From: CAYUWM01 sp964448395
GTDB taxonomy: Bacteria; Chloroflexota; Dehalococcoidia; E44-bin15
NCBI GenBank assembly: GCA_964448395.1
Contig: CAYUWM010000011.1
Span: 1-36,141 of the forward strand
Direction of reading: 5' to 3'
DNA length: 36,141 nucleotides
The notes under the pieces are model-generated. The model ran no database searches and was not told the DNA's origin. It was given only the letters and a program-made list of their open reading frames with translations. A program made the translations under genes and the position numbers. Shown here in pieces: positions 1-8,265 of this stretch (the stretch's first letter is position 1; each line of letters opens with the position of its first letter).

Positions 1-206
1 TACTGAAACACTTCCTCTAAAGACACCCCAAAAACTTCAGCAATTCTAAATGCAAGGTCAATAGATGGTACATATTTGCCCTGTTCGAGAGCGATAATGG
101 TCTGCCGAGTGCAGCCGGCGTGGTTGGCCAGCTCTTCTTGCGTCATCTCGTCATTATCGAAACGCAACCTTCTGATGCGGTTCCTTATCCTTCTAGCGTT
201 AGTCAC
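1..206 (-). CDS. XRE-family HTH transcriptional regulator (partial, C-terminus outside window)
   Basis: Read on the minus strand from a GTG at 206 to the window edge, this gives 68 residues with the compact helix-turn-helix layout of the small YozG/XRE regulators: an N-terminal RIRNRIRRLR, then MTQEELANHAGCTRQTI as the recognition helices, then LEQGKYVPSIDLAFRIAEVFGVSLEEVF. The last residues lie beyond base 1. The GTG overlaps the stop of the upstream membrane-protein gene by 8 bases (GTGACTAA) and has GGAGAGG just upstream, so the two are probably translationally coupled. Such regulator/membrane-protein pairs are common in bacteria. Autoregulation through the dyads at 666-734 is inferred, not shown. 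Confidence 0.88.
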   Translation of the reverse strand, partial: MTNARRIRNRIRRLRFDNDEMTQEELANHAGCTRQTIIALEQGKYVPSIDLAFRIAEVFGVSLEEVFQ

Positions 207-630
207 GGCTTACACCTCTCCAATAGCCGATCAGGATACCGAGGGACTGAGCTATCGTACTTATAATAAGAGTGGACATAAAGATAAGGTACATGAATAT
301 CGGCGGAATCCCCTGGTCCCAGTAGATTTCCGTAAGCGCGATAGCCCAGATAACCAGCGAAAATATGACCGCCCATAACTGCACCACTGGTGCCCGACCT
401 AGTATCAATCTGTCCCGTTCATCGACCTGACTTTGTTTGCGAAGAGTAAGCATCAATATACTGTAGAATATGAGACCTCCAATCCACAGTCCGTCTATAA
501 TTAACCTGAACCCCTGGTCTTCACTGAAAGTACTGGCTCCTCCTTCAACAATGAACACCACAATTAAGGCAACCGCCCATACAACTCCAAACGCCAGACC
601 ATACAATGCTCTCTTCTGTAGTGGCGCCAC
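199..630 (-). CDS. Four-helix membrane protein (DUF2178-like), partner of XRE regulator
   Basis: A 143-residue protein with about four hydrophobic segments (roughly residues 8-30, 43-62, 85-105 and 112-134) and a cytoplasmic-looking loop with QSQVDERDRLI between helices 2 and 3. That DERD loop and the pairing with a small XRE regulator are typical of DUF2178-type membrane proteins of unknown function. Translation most likely starts at GTG 630, with an AAGGGGGG Shine-Dalgarno about 8 bases upstream. It is the first gene of a two-gene unit whose second gene is the regulator. A role in sensing or membrane response would be a guess; only the topology and the pairing are visible. Confidence 0.8.
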   Translation of the reverse strand: MAPLQKRALYGLAFGVVWAVALIVVFIVEGGASTFSEDQGFRLIIDGLWIGGLIFYSILMLTLRKQSQVDERDRLILGRAPVVQLWAVIFSLVIWAIALTEIYWDQGIPPIFMYLIFMSTLIISTIAQSLGILIGYWRGVSRD

Positions 631-665
631 AGTTTCGTTCCCCCCTTCTTTTCTGTATTTCGCCC

Positions 666-734
666 GAGTACGGCAGTACTCTGCACACTACATAGTGTAA
701 TGTATATATTACATGTTGTCAAGTATATAATACT
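666..734. promoter_or_regulatory. Cluster of four dyads overlapping the promoter, candidate operators
   Basis: Four perfect short inverted repeats lie side by side: GAGTAC-N4-GTACTC (666-681), ACACTA-N2-TAGTGT (685-698, over the -10), TGTAAT-N6-ATTACA (696-713, in the spacer) and AGTAT-N3-ATACT (722-734, next to the -35). Their placement over the core promoter is what an autorepressor site would look like. Binding by the XRE protein encoded in this operon is inferred. Confidence 0.5.
694..722 (-). promoter_or_regulatory. Sigma-70-type promoter for the membrane-protein/XRE operon
   Basis: On the minus strand a perfect -35 TTGACA (717-722) is followed by a 17-base spacer and -10 TACACT (694-699). 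The expected transcription start is near 687, giving a leader of about 57 bases before GTG 630. The spacer contains an inverted repeat (see the adjacent operator entry). Confidence 0.75.
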
Positions 735-816
735 TCATTTTAAGAAACGTAGATTGGGGAAAGTGATTTGTAGTATAGCAGTTACCCGATTTCCCTCCTT
801 TTTCCATAAAATAAAA

Positions 817-848
817 ATCGCCTGATTCTCATTCAGATATCAGGCGAT
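817..848 (-). terminator. Rho-independent terminator of tmRNA
   Basis: The sequence has a 10-bp perfect stem, ATCGCCTGAT paired with ATCAGGCGAT, around a 12-base loop. Read on the minus strand it is followed directly by TTTTTATTTTAT. It begins 8 bases after the CCA end of the tmRNA, so it terminates that transcript. Confidence 0.9.
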
Positions 849-855
849 CGATTTC

Positions 856-1199
856 TGGTGGAGACGGGGGAGAGTCGAACTCCCCGTCCAGAAAAGGCGT
901 ACCCAAGATATGCTACAGGCTTAGTCGGCTTCTCAATCTCACCCAACAGTCCACTGCCGACACGGTTACTGACGGGCCAGTCGATGAAAACTTGGGCCAA
1001 CCCTATCGACATCGGGCTCGCCGCACCCCGACTGTTCGTCGCCCGTTCCAGCCCGTCGGGGAGAGCCGGAGGGGCGTGTCATCGCTTAGCTAGCGTAGAC
1101 GTATTCGCCAGTTATTTGTCGCCACCTGTTTAACGAGGGTAGTGGAACCTCGGCCTGCAATCCTGTAGCTTTCCTCCTCTGTCGAAACCACTCGTCCCC
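856..1199 (-). ncRNA. ssrA: Transfer-messenger RNA (tmRNA)
   Basis: The 344-base RNA rescues stalled ribosomes together with SmpB, whose gene lies immediately upstream. The tRNA-like ends are clear. The 5' end GGGGACG pairs over 7 bp with CGUCUCC near the 3' end, which carries an encoded ACCA. A T-arm GGGGAG-UUCGACU-CUCCCC precedes it. The 5' region GAGUGGUUUCGACAGAGG matches the conserved tmRNA start. The tag reading frame appears to end at UAA 1086-1088 with a tag C-terminus TGEYVYAS (about 1086-1112), a hydrophobic end suited to proteolysis. The resume codon cannot be fixed by eye because no usual Ala/Gly/Asp codon is in that frame just upstream. A hairpin terminator follows at 817-848. 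Confidence 0.95.
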
Positions 1200-1222
1200 A
1201 CAATCATCCTGGCGAAGGGATA

Positions 1223-1678
1223 TCAATATTTCTGCTTGGCCAGCTTGAGGGCACGCTCCATTCGCTGCTCTGCATCGCGCCGGGCTATGGACTCGCGCTT
1301 GTCATAAAGTTTCTTGCCCCGGGCCAGCCCAAGCTCCACCTTAGCTATTCCGTTTTTAAGGTACATCCTCAGGGGCACCAGCGTGTAGCCCCTCTGCATC
1401 ACCTGAGCGCTGAGCTCGTTTATCTGCCGACGATGCAGCAACAGCTTCCTTGTACGCCTCGGTTCGTGGTTGGCGCGGCTGCCGGGGTCGTACTTGGCAA
1501 TGTGTATATTGTACAGCCACAGCTCACCCTTTTCAGACCGGGCGTAGCCGTCGCCCATATTAACCCTTCCGGCACGCACCGACTTGATCTCGGTGCCGGT
1601 TAGCGCAATACCCGCCTCGAACTTTTCCTCTATGGAATAGTTGTAATATGCTTTACGGTTATGGCTTATAACCTTCAT
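1223..1678 (-). CDS. smpB: SsrA-binding protein SmpB
   Basis: SmpB binds the tRNA-like part of tmRNA and delivers it to stalled ribosomes in trans-translation. The 151-residue product has the family's normal length. Typical sequence includes the N-terminal NRKAYYNYSIEEKFEAGIAL, GTEIKSVRAG, the NIHIAKYDPGSRANHEP strand, RTRKLLLHRRQI, and the basic C-terminal tail GLARGKKLYDKRESIARRD. It lies 23 bases upstream of ssrA, an arrangement seen in many bacteria. There is no clear Shine-Dalgarno. Instead an extended -10 (TGGTAAAAT, 1684-1692) sits only 5 bases before ATG 1678, suggesting a very short or absent leader. Confidence 0.97.
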   Translation of the reverse strand: MKVISHNRKAYYNYSIEEKFEAGIALTGTEIKSVRAGRVNMGDGYARSEKGELWLYNIHIAKYDPGSRANHEPRRTRKLLLHRRQINELSAQVMQRGYTLVPLRMYLKNGIAKVELGLARGKKLYDKRESIARRDAEQRMERALKLAKQKY

Positions 1679-1683
1679 AATCT

Positions 1684-1692
1684 ATTTTACCA
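1684..1692 (-). promoter_or_regulatory. Candidate extended -10 for smpB
   Basis: The minus-strand TGG-TAAAAT ends 5 bases before the smpB start codon. No convincing -35 is seen 17 bases upstream, so recognition would depend on the extended -10. The mRNA would be leaderless or nearly so. Confidence 0.4.
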
Positions 1693-1759
1693 CTTTTAAG
1701 CAGTATATGAGAAATATGCCACAAATGGGAAGGGACTGCGGTGTATCGTTTGACGGTTC

Positions 1760-2929
1760 TTAGAAATGCGATTGGAGGTATTCGATGGCGTACTCTAACT
1801 GAGTGTCTATCCCTGCATCGATGTCCTCCTCGCTCATCACCACCTCTATATCGGGAACGAGCCCGATTCCCTCTATCAGGTGATGGTCCGGGGTCAACCA
1901 GCGGGCTATGGTGATGTACAGCCCCGAACCGTCGCTGAGGCGGCGCAGGATATTCACGCTACCCTTGCCGTAGGTCGTCGTTCCGATAACCGTGGCGCGC
2001 CCGTTGTCCCGCAGCGCACCGGCCAGCACCTCGCTGCCGCTGGCGCTGCTGTTATCGACCAGAACAACCATCGGTATTTCGGTGGCCATGCCGCCGGCGG
2101 TTGCCGGATAATCATCTATCACGTTCCCGGAGTCGTCGGCCTCATAGAGCACGATACCGCCGTCGAGGAATTCATCGGCTATGTCCACCACAACATGGAG
2201 ATAGCCGCCGGGGTTGCCCCTGAGGTCGAGGATGATGCTCGAAACACCGGCGTCGATAGCGTCACCCAGGCAGGAGGTGAACTCTCCGCTTGTGTCCGCC
2301 TCGAAATGGGTGATCTGCAGGTGGGCGATGTTTTCGGGCAGAACGTCAAGGTAGACACTCTCGAGCTGGATCTCCTCTCTTACTATTTGAATAGCTATCG
2401 GTTCGGTATCGCCTTGGTGAAGTATGGTAAGGGTAACAGTGGAGCCCTTAGGCCCCCTGATCTTCATGATGGCCTCCATGAGGCTCATACCGGTGGTGGG
2501 CTCGCCGTCGACCTCCAGTATAAGGTCATTGGCTCTGACCCCTTCGCGTTCCGCCGGGCCGCCAGCGATAGGGGAGATTACCGTAAGCTGGCCGTCCTCA
2601 ATGGAGACGTAAGCCCCCACCCCCTCGAAGGAGCCCTCCAGATCGCTCAACCCCATCTCGTGGCTTTCGATGTAGGCGGTATAGGGGTCCCCCAGCGCCT
2701 CAAGCATACCCTCGACAGCCCCCTTGCTCAGTTCAGCGGGGTCGAGGTCACTCATGTTTACATAATCCTCGGTTAGCGATTGCCAAACCTCCGATAGCAG
2801 ATCGAATTCTTGGGGAAGGTCCGTAGGCGTGCTAGGCAGAAGCTGTGAGTAAACAAATCCGGCTGCGAAGGCGAAAAGAATGATTATCGCCAGCAGGACG
2901 GCGGGCAGGTAACGCTTCAATGATTTCAT
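1760..2929 (-). CDS. S41-family C-terminal processing peptidase (CtpA/Prc type)
   Basis: This is a serine protease of the tail-specific (CtpA) family acting outside the membrane. Residues 8-28 are a hydrophobic signal anchor. Residues 40-90 form the N-terminal helical region. A PDZ domain with GPAEREGVRANDLILEVDG lies around residues 100-185. The S41 core follows with ILDLRGNPGG (233-242) and the catalytic pair S297 (in NSSASGSE) and K322 (in TYGKGS), 25 residues apart as in E. coli Tsp. Length (389) is typical of bacterial CtpA. It is a single-gene unit, read divergently from the Cys-containing small gene at 3070 behind TTGCTC-N17-TATAAT. Likely substrates are exported or envelope proteins, which cannot be told from sequence. 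Confidence 0.95.
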   Translation of the reverse strand: MKSLKRYLPAVLLAIIILFAFAAGFVYSQLLPSTPTDLPQEFDLLSEVWQSLTEDYVNMSDLDPAELSKGAVEGMLEALGDPYTAYIESHEMGLSDLEGSFEGVGAYVSIEDGQLTVISPIAGGPAEREGVRANDLILEVDGEPTTGMSLMEAIMKIRGPKGSTVTLTILHQGDTEPIAIQIVREEIQLESVYLDVLPENIAHLQITHFEADTSGEFTSCLGDAIDAGVSSIILDLRGNPGGYLHVVVDIADEFLDGGIVLYEADDSGNVIDDYPATAGGMATEIPMVVLVDNSSASGSEVLAGALRDNGRATVIGTTTYGKGSVNILRRLSDGSGLYITIARWLTPDHHLIEGIGLVPDIEVVMSEEDIDAGIDTQLEYAIEYLQSHF

Positions 2930-2957
2930 TTACTCATACCTTGCGCTAACTTCAGTG

Positions 2958-2966
2958 TGGTATAAT
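2958..2966 (+). promoter_or_regulatory. Extended -10 promoter for the small Cys protein gene
   Basis: TGG-TATAAT on the plus strand is an extended -10. Its TATAAT is half of the palindrome TATAATTATA (2961-2970), which also serves the divergent minus-strand promoter. A TTGCGC at 2941-2946 is only 14 bases upstream, too close for a normal -35. Predicted start is near 2973, about 97 bases before the ATG. Confidence 0.5.
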
Positions 2967-2993
2967 TATAAATCTCCATTACCAAAGGAGCAA
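2965..2993 (-). promoter_or_regulatory. Promoter of the S41 peptidase gene
   Basis: The minus strand shows -35 TTGCTC (2988-2993), a 17-base spacer and a perfect -10 TATAAT (2965-2970). The expected start is near 2958, leaving a leader of about 29 bases to ATG 2929. Confidence 0.65.
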
Positions 2994-3069
2994 GTGCGGG
3001 GACGAGGCCGCAAAGATAGCGATACTCAACCAGTGATTAGGTAATAGAATATAGAAGTAAAGGAGGGGC

Positions 3070-3249
3070 ATGACATTGCATCAGAAATACATGTATTGCC
3101 CGATGCTGGCGACAAAACTGAAAGAGAAAGAGGAGGCGTGGCACGGACTGTGCAGCGAAGACCACTGCGCCTGGTGGACTGGTAAGGAATGCGCCATATT
3201 GACCATCGCCAAGGAGGTGTCGGGGAAAAAGGAACAGAAAAAGGAATGA
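3070..3249 (+). CDS. Small 59-residue protein with CPM...CAWW...ECA cysteine pattern, unknown function
   Basis: This short gene begins at ATG 3070 behind a near-perfect ribosome site (AAAGGAGGGG, 3059-3068) and ends at TGA 3247. The product reads MTLHQKYMYCPML... and has four cysteines (C10, C28, C33, C41) in the arrangement CPM-x15-C-x4-C-A-W-W-x6-C-A-I, followed by a lysine-rich tail. The pattern suggests a small metal-binding (zinc) fold, an inference from Cys spacing only. Codon phase, ribosome site and its own promoter (TGG-TATAAT) support a real gene. It is convergent with hflX. I cannot assign a named family. Confidence 0.8.
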   Translation: MTLHQKYMYCPMLATKLKEKEEAWHGLCSEDHCAWWTGKECAILTIAKEVSGKKEQKKE

Positions 3250-3294
3250 TTTGCGGCGTCTAATTTATGTAAAGGGAACCCCTTATCTGGTATA

Positions 3295-4401
3295 TTAATC
3301 GACATAACCTATATTGTGCGAACCACTTCCGAATAGTATTTCGACGATTGTATCCAGGAGTCCACGGAGCCCCCATTTCTTAACCGCCGATATCATTACG
3401 GTGTCTTTGGCTTTCAGTATACCGGCATAATCTTTCATGTTTTCTTCGCTGGCGGCCATCAAGTCCAGCTTATTGAGCACCGCGATCCTTGGTTTATCAT
3501 TCAACCCCAGATCGGTGAGGATGTTGTCCACCGTTTCCCCCTGTTCTGCGGCATTCTTGTGGGTGAAATCGATAACGTGCAGCAGCATATCTGCCTCTTC
3601 CAGCTCCTCCAGGGTCGCTCTGAAGGCGGCGATAAGCGTGGTGGGAAGCTTCTGGATGAATCCCACCGTATCGGTCAGCAGAAATTCCCTGCCGTCTGGC
3701 AAAGGGATATTCCTTGTCGTCGGATCAAGGGTAGCGAAAAGCTTGCCCTCCACAAACACATCAGCATCGCTGAGTGCGTTCAATAAGGTGCTTTTACCCG
3801 AATTGGTGTAGCCGATAAGCGCAACCACCGGAGTGCCACTAACAGCGCGATGACGGCGGTACAGGGCGCGGTGTTTCCGCACCCCCTCGATATCCTTCTT
3901 TAGTCTGTGGATTTTATTGCGGATGAGACGTCGGTCGGTCTCTATCTGTGATTCGCCGGGACCTCTGGTGCCTATCCCCCCGCCGAGGCGCTCCAAGTGG
4001 CTCCACTGACCGGCGAGACGAGGCAGCAGGTACTCATGCTGCGCCAGCTCCACCTGTAATCGGCCCTCATGTGTTCGGGCGCGGCTGGCGAATATGTCCA
4101 GGATCAGCGCGGTACGATCGATGATCTTAACCCCCAGCGCCTCTTCGAGGTTCTTCTGCTGTGTCGGGGAAAGCTCGTCGTCGAAGATTACAACGTCATA
4201 CTTGATTTCATCTTTCAGTCCCTTTAGCTCCTCCACCTTCCCACTACCGAGGTAATATGTGGACGTGGGCCGCTGCATCCGCTGGACCAGCGATCCTACA
4301 ACCTCTGCCCCCGCAGTATATGCCAGCAATGACAGCTCTGCGATCGAATCCTCTGCCGTCCACGTGTTTCGCTGACTCTTTACCTCCACCCCTACCAGCA
4401 T
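3295..4401 (-). CDS. hflX: GTPase HflX
   Basis: A ribosome-associated GTPase that splits or rescues ribosomes under stress. The N-terminal HflX domain includes STYYLGSGKVEELKG (47-61), FDDELSPTQQKNLE and the RTHEGRLQVELAQ helix. The conserved glycine-rich GGGIGTRGPGESQIETDRR is at 140-158. The G domain has G1 GYTNSGKS (197-204), G2 DPTTR (226-230), G3 DTVG (244-247) and G4 NKLD (310-313). The first in-frame ATG (4401) has no ribosome site. A good AAGGAG lies about 68 bases upstream, just after the dapL stop, and another frame there encodes HflX-like N-terminal residues, so the start may be frame-disrupted (see findings). It follows dapL by about 72 bases. Confidence 0.95.
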   Translation of the reverse strand: MLVGVEVKSQRNTWTAEDSIAELSLLAYTAGAEVVGSLVQRMQRPTSTYYLGSGKVEELKGLKDEIKYDVVIFDDELSPTQQKNLEEALGVKIIDRTALILDIFASRARTHEGRLQVELAQHEYLLPRLAGQWSHLERLGGGIGTRGPGESQIETDRRLIRNKIHRLKKDIEGVRKHRALYRRHRAVSGTPVVALIGYTNSGKSTLLNALSDADVFVEGKLFATLDPTTRNIPLPDGREFLLTDTVGFIQKLPTTLIAAFRATLEELEEADMLLHVIDFTHKNAAEQGETVDNILTDLGLNDKPRIAVLNKLDLMAASEENMKDYAGILKAKDTVMISAVKKWGLRGLLDTIVEILFGSGSHNIGYVD

Positions 4402-4473
4402 CGCCCGCTCGTGCGCGGGGCGGGTGGGATAAGTAATACGTTTCGGTAGAGTATTCCTGGTGATGATGACTCC

Positions 4474-5646
4474 TTATGTCAATTTACTAGCATGCCACTC
4501 TTCAAGCCTCTCCAAGGCCTTATCCAGTCGGTCGTCGGGGACGGTCAGGGATATACGGATATATCCCTCACCGTGCTTCCCGTAACCGGTCCCCGGCGTG
4601 ACCACGATATTCGCCTCGTCGAGGAGAGAGGCGGCGAACTGTATCGAGTTATACCCATCGGGGACCCTGGCCCAGATATAGAGGCTGGCCTGCGGTGGCT
4701 TGGCCTCAATACCTATGCTGCGGAGTGTGCTGAGCAAGCGGTCGCGGCGGCGCTGATACAACGCTTTATTTCTATCGACGCAATCCTGCGGCCCTGTCAG
4801 CGCCTCGATAGCGGCGCGCTGTATCGCCTGTGGGATCCCCGAATCGAGATTGGACTTCACGCGCTTGAGGGCATCTATTATCACGGCGTTACCCACTGCC
4901 ATTCCTACCCGCCACCCGGTCATGTTGTAGCTCTTCGACAGTGAATGGAACTCTATACCGATGTCCCTGGCCCCGCTGGCCTGCATGAAGCTGGCCGGGC
5001 GGTAGCCGTCGAAGGCTACCTCGGTATAGGGGCCGTCATGACAGACCGCTACATCGTATTTCTTGGCGAAGGCGACTACCCGCTGGAAAAACTCCGGCTC
5101 CGCAACCGCCGACGTCGGGTTGTTGGGGTAATTGATCCACAGTACCTTGGCTTTCTGAGCCACTTCTGGGGGTATATGTTCTAAATCCGGAAGGTAATCG
5201 TTTTCTGCGGTGAGCGGCAGGTCGTAGGAGGAGCCTCCGGCGAACATGGTGCTGATGGCGTATACCGGGTAGGCCGGGTCGGGCACCAAAGCGATGTCAC
5301 CGGGGTCGATGAAGCATAAGGCTATGTGCCCGATGCCGTCCTTGGCGCCGATCAGCGGCAGAACCTCCCTGTCGGGGTCGAGGACAACGCCGAATCGCTG
5401 TTGGTACCACTGTGCGATCGCGCTGCGGAGCTCAGGTAGCCCTTCCGAATCCGGATAGCGATGGTTGGCCGGATCGCGGGCGGCCTGGCACAGTCTCTCA
5501 ATGATGTGCGGGGGCGTGGGGATATCCGGGTCGCCGATGGCGAGGCTGATCACATCCACTCCCTTAGCCCGCTTCTCGGCAATCTTCCGCGAGATCTCAA
5601 CGAAAAGATACGGCGGCAGGTTATCAATACGCTTGGCAAGATCCAT
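4474..5646 (-). CDS. dapL: LL-diaminopimelate aminotransferase (class I/II PLP aminotransferase)
   Basis: The predicted enzyme converts tetrahydrodipicolinate directly to LL-diaminopimelate with glutamate, bypassing the succinylase/acetylase routes. It is a 390-residue fold-type I aminotransferase. Visible motifs are SLAIGDPDIPTPPHII (34-49), RYPDSEGLPELR (63-74), GAKDGIGHIAL, NYPNNPTSA (172-180), and the PLP lysine K238 in HSLSKSYNMTGWRVG. These features and the nearby dapF favour DapL over alanine or aspartate aminotransferase; a general aminotransferase remains possible. The start ATG 5646 has GGAGAG 5 bases upstream. It lies 94 bases after dapF, and a TACAAT (minus, 5675-5680) in that gap could be a -10. 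Confidence 0.85.
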   Translation of the reverse strand: MDLAKRIDNLPPYLFVEISRKIAEKRAKGVDVISLAIGDPDIPTPPHIIERLCQAARDPANHRYPDSEGLPELRSAIAQWYQQRFGVVLDPDREVLPLIGAKDGIGHIALCFIDPGDIALVPDPAYPVYAISTMFAGGSSYDLPLTAENDYLPDLEHIPPEVAQKAKVLWINYPNNPTSAVAEPEFFQRVVAFAKKYDVAVCHDGPYTEVAFDGYRPASFMQASGARDIGIEFHSLSKSYNMTGWRVGMAVGNAVIIDALKRVKSNLDSGIPQAIQRAAIEALTGPQDCVDRNKALYQRRRDRLLSTLRSIGIEAKPPQASLYIWARVPDGYNSIQFAASLLDEANIVVTPGTGYGKHGEGYIRISLTVPDDRLDKALERLEEWHASKLT

Positions 5647-5740
5647 ATGCTGCTCTCCGTTCAGGCGTGCTCGGATTGTACCGGATATCTCTTGGGAGTG
5701 AAGGTGATTTCGTCGTCGGATACCCCTATTTACCCCGTGT

Positions 5741-6559
5741 CTATCCGAGCCACTCGCCCCTGAACACCAGTTGCGCCGGACCGCGAAGTTTCACCTCGCT
5801 GGTCCCGGTCCAGGAAACCGTCAGCAGTCCTCCCTGGAGTATTACGTCAACCTCGTCGGCCACCAGTTGGTGCATATGGGCCGCCACCATTACGGCACAG
5901 GCCCCGGTGCCGCAGGAGAGGGTCTCCCCTACCCCTCGTTCCCATACCCTGGCTATTATCCTCTGCGGGCCCATCACATTGGCCACCTCGAAGTTCACCC
6001 TGTTGGGGAACATAGGGTGCGTCTCCACCGCCGGGCCAACCTCGGATAGCGGGAAGCGGGCCACCGGCTCGTCCCAGAAACAGACGGCGTGCGGGTTGCC
6101 CATAGATAGACAGGTTAACTGCAACTTAATGTTTCCCACGGCAACGGGATAGTCAACGATCGTATCCGCTTTCGGCTCGATGCTGACCGGTATCTCGTCG
6201 AGACTGAATCGGGGTGTTCCCATGTCTACCTGCAGCAGGTCTCCCTGGACGAACACCTTTTTTATCCCGTCCTGCGTCTCCACCGATATCTCCCCGAGTT
6301 CTGTCAGCTGGCTCTCAACCGCATACCTGACTATGCACCTCAACCCGTTCCCGCAGGTCTCCGCCTCCGAGCCGTCTGGGTTGAACAGCCGCATCCGCAG
6401 ATCCCCGACCATCGACGGCAGCAGAACGATGAGGCCGTCGCCGCCGATCCCCATGTGCCGGTTGCACATCAATCTTGCCAGCGCCGGCCAGTCGCGCTCT
6501 TCATCGGCCTCGATGAGCACGAAATCGTTGCCCGTTGCCTGCAGTTTGGCGAATCTCAC
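5741..6559 (-). CDS. dapF: Diaminopimelate epimerase
   Basis: DapF interconverts LL- and meso-diaminopimelate for lysine and peptidoglycan. The 272-residue protein has the duplicated DapF fold. The two catalytic cysteines are in ETCGNGLRC (C69) and LSCGTGACA (C216). Other family motifs are FAKLQATGNDFV near the N-terminus, GIGGDGLI (37-44), FNPDGSEAE, SMGNPHAV (152-159) and VWERGVGET (205-213). It starts with GTG 6559, whose GTGA overlaps the miaA stop, so translation is coupled. With dapL downstream it completes the last steps to meso-diaminopimelate. Confidence 0.96.
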   Translation of the reverse strand: MRFAKLQATGNDFVLIEADEERDWPALARLMCNRHMGIGGDGLIVLLPSMVGDLRMRLFNPDGSEAETCGNGLRCIVRYAVESQLTELGEISVETQDGIKKVFVQGDLLQVDMGTPRFSLDEIPVSIEPKADTIVDYPVAVGNIKLQLTCLSMGNPHAVCFWDEPVARFPLSEVGPAVETHPMFPNRVNFEVANVMGPQRIIARVWERGVGETLSCGTGACAVMVAAHMHQLVADEVDVILQGGLLTVSWTGTSEVKLRGPAQLVFRGEWLG

Positions 6560-7505
6560 TTCTTCATCCCGCTTAGGTGCTTTTTCGGTTGAATTCCGGT
6601 ACAGCTGGCAATGAGTTGTTGAATATTATCATAATTACTGGCCTCATCTTTCACATCGAACCAGTTTATCGACTCGTCCCCGGGCCGGAACCAGGCGTAC
6701 TGGTGGCGGGCGAAACGGTGGGTGTCGTACTTTATCCGCTGCACCGCCTCTTCGAGCCCCATCTCACTGTTGATGTATTGACCGATCTGCTTGTAGCCCA
6801 TCCCCGACATCGCAGGCAAGTCAAGCGAGTAACCCCGCTCCAGCAGCCCTGCTACTTCACCGACGAGGCCGCGCTCAATCATGCTATCAACCCTGGAATC
6901 TATCTTACCATAGAGATCATCCCTAGCGGTAGTAAGGCCGACCATCAGGCTGTCGAAGGATGGTGTGCTCTGGCGCTGACTGGAGAACTGGTTCCCGGTG
7001 ACATGATATACCTCCATCGCCCGGATCACGCGCCGCACGTTCCTCGGGTCGATACCGGCCGCCGCCATGGGATCGATTGCCTTCAGTTCGTTGTGCAGGG
7101 AAGTGTGCCCCTCGCGTACCGCTTTTTGCTCCAGGCTTCGTCGTAGCTCTGCATCGGGGGCAACCAGTGGAATGCTGAGCCCTTCGACTATCGATTTTAC
7201 ATAGAGTCCGCTGCCCCCGACGAGGAGCGCCAACCGCCCCCGTCGCTGGATATCCTCGATCGCGCTGGAGGCCATCCCCTGATACAGGGCGAGGGTAAAA
7301 TCCTGGTCCGGATCGACGACATCGATAAGATGGTGAGGAACCAGTACCCGCTCATCCGGGGATGGTTTGGCGGTACCGATGTCCATATAGCGGTATACCT
7401 GGCGGCTGTCGGCGCTCACTATCTCACCGTCGAAGGCCTGCGCCAGATGTATCGCCAGGGCACTCTTCCCCACCGCGGTGGGCCCCACAATGGCTACAAG
7501 CTGGT

Positions 7506-7509
<4 letters not shown>
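6556..7509 (-). CDS. miaA: tRNA dimethylallyltransferase MiaA
   Basis: MiaA adds the dimethylallyl group to N6 of A37 in tRNAs reading UNN codons. Only the 317 residues from MNQLVAIVGPTAVGKS are real: the open frame continues upstream to 8007, but that part is antisense-like, low-quality sequence overlapping tpiA. Motifs are the P-loop GPTAVGKS (9-16), SADSRQVYRYMDIGTAKP, HHLIDVVDPDQDFT, GGSGLYVKS, RNVRRVIRAMEVY and the C-terminal AMSGMGYKQIGQY and THRFARHQYAWFR. The start ATG shares ATGA with the tpiA stop and the stop shares GTGA with dapF. Dimethylallyl diphosphate would come from the pathway of dxs, encoded nearby. Confidence 0.96.
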
Positions 7510-8264
<755 letters not shown>

Positions 8265-8265
8265 T

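Noticed and set aside
858..1133. 91-residue open frame on the plus strand
   Set aside because: Antisense to tmRNA; no coding features.
1880..2776. 298-residue open frame opposite the S41 protease
   Set aside because: Antisense shadow of a GC-rich gene; no ribosome site and no recognisable motifs.
2994..3044. Possible 16-codon leader peptide starting at GTG 2994
   Set aside because: AAAGGAG is only 3 bases before the GTG, and no regulatory hairpin follows.
3263..3280. Short inverted repeat AAGGG-AAC-CCCTT between the Cys gene and hflX
   Set aside because: Only a 5-bp stem without a T run; too weak to call a terminator.
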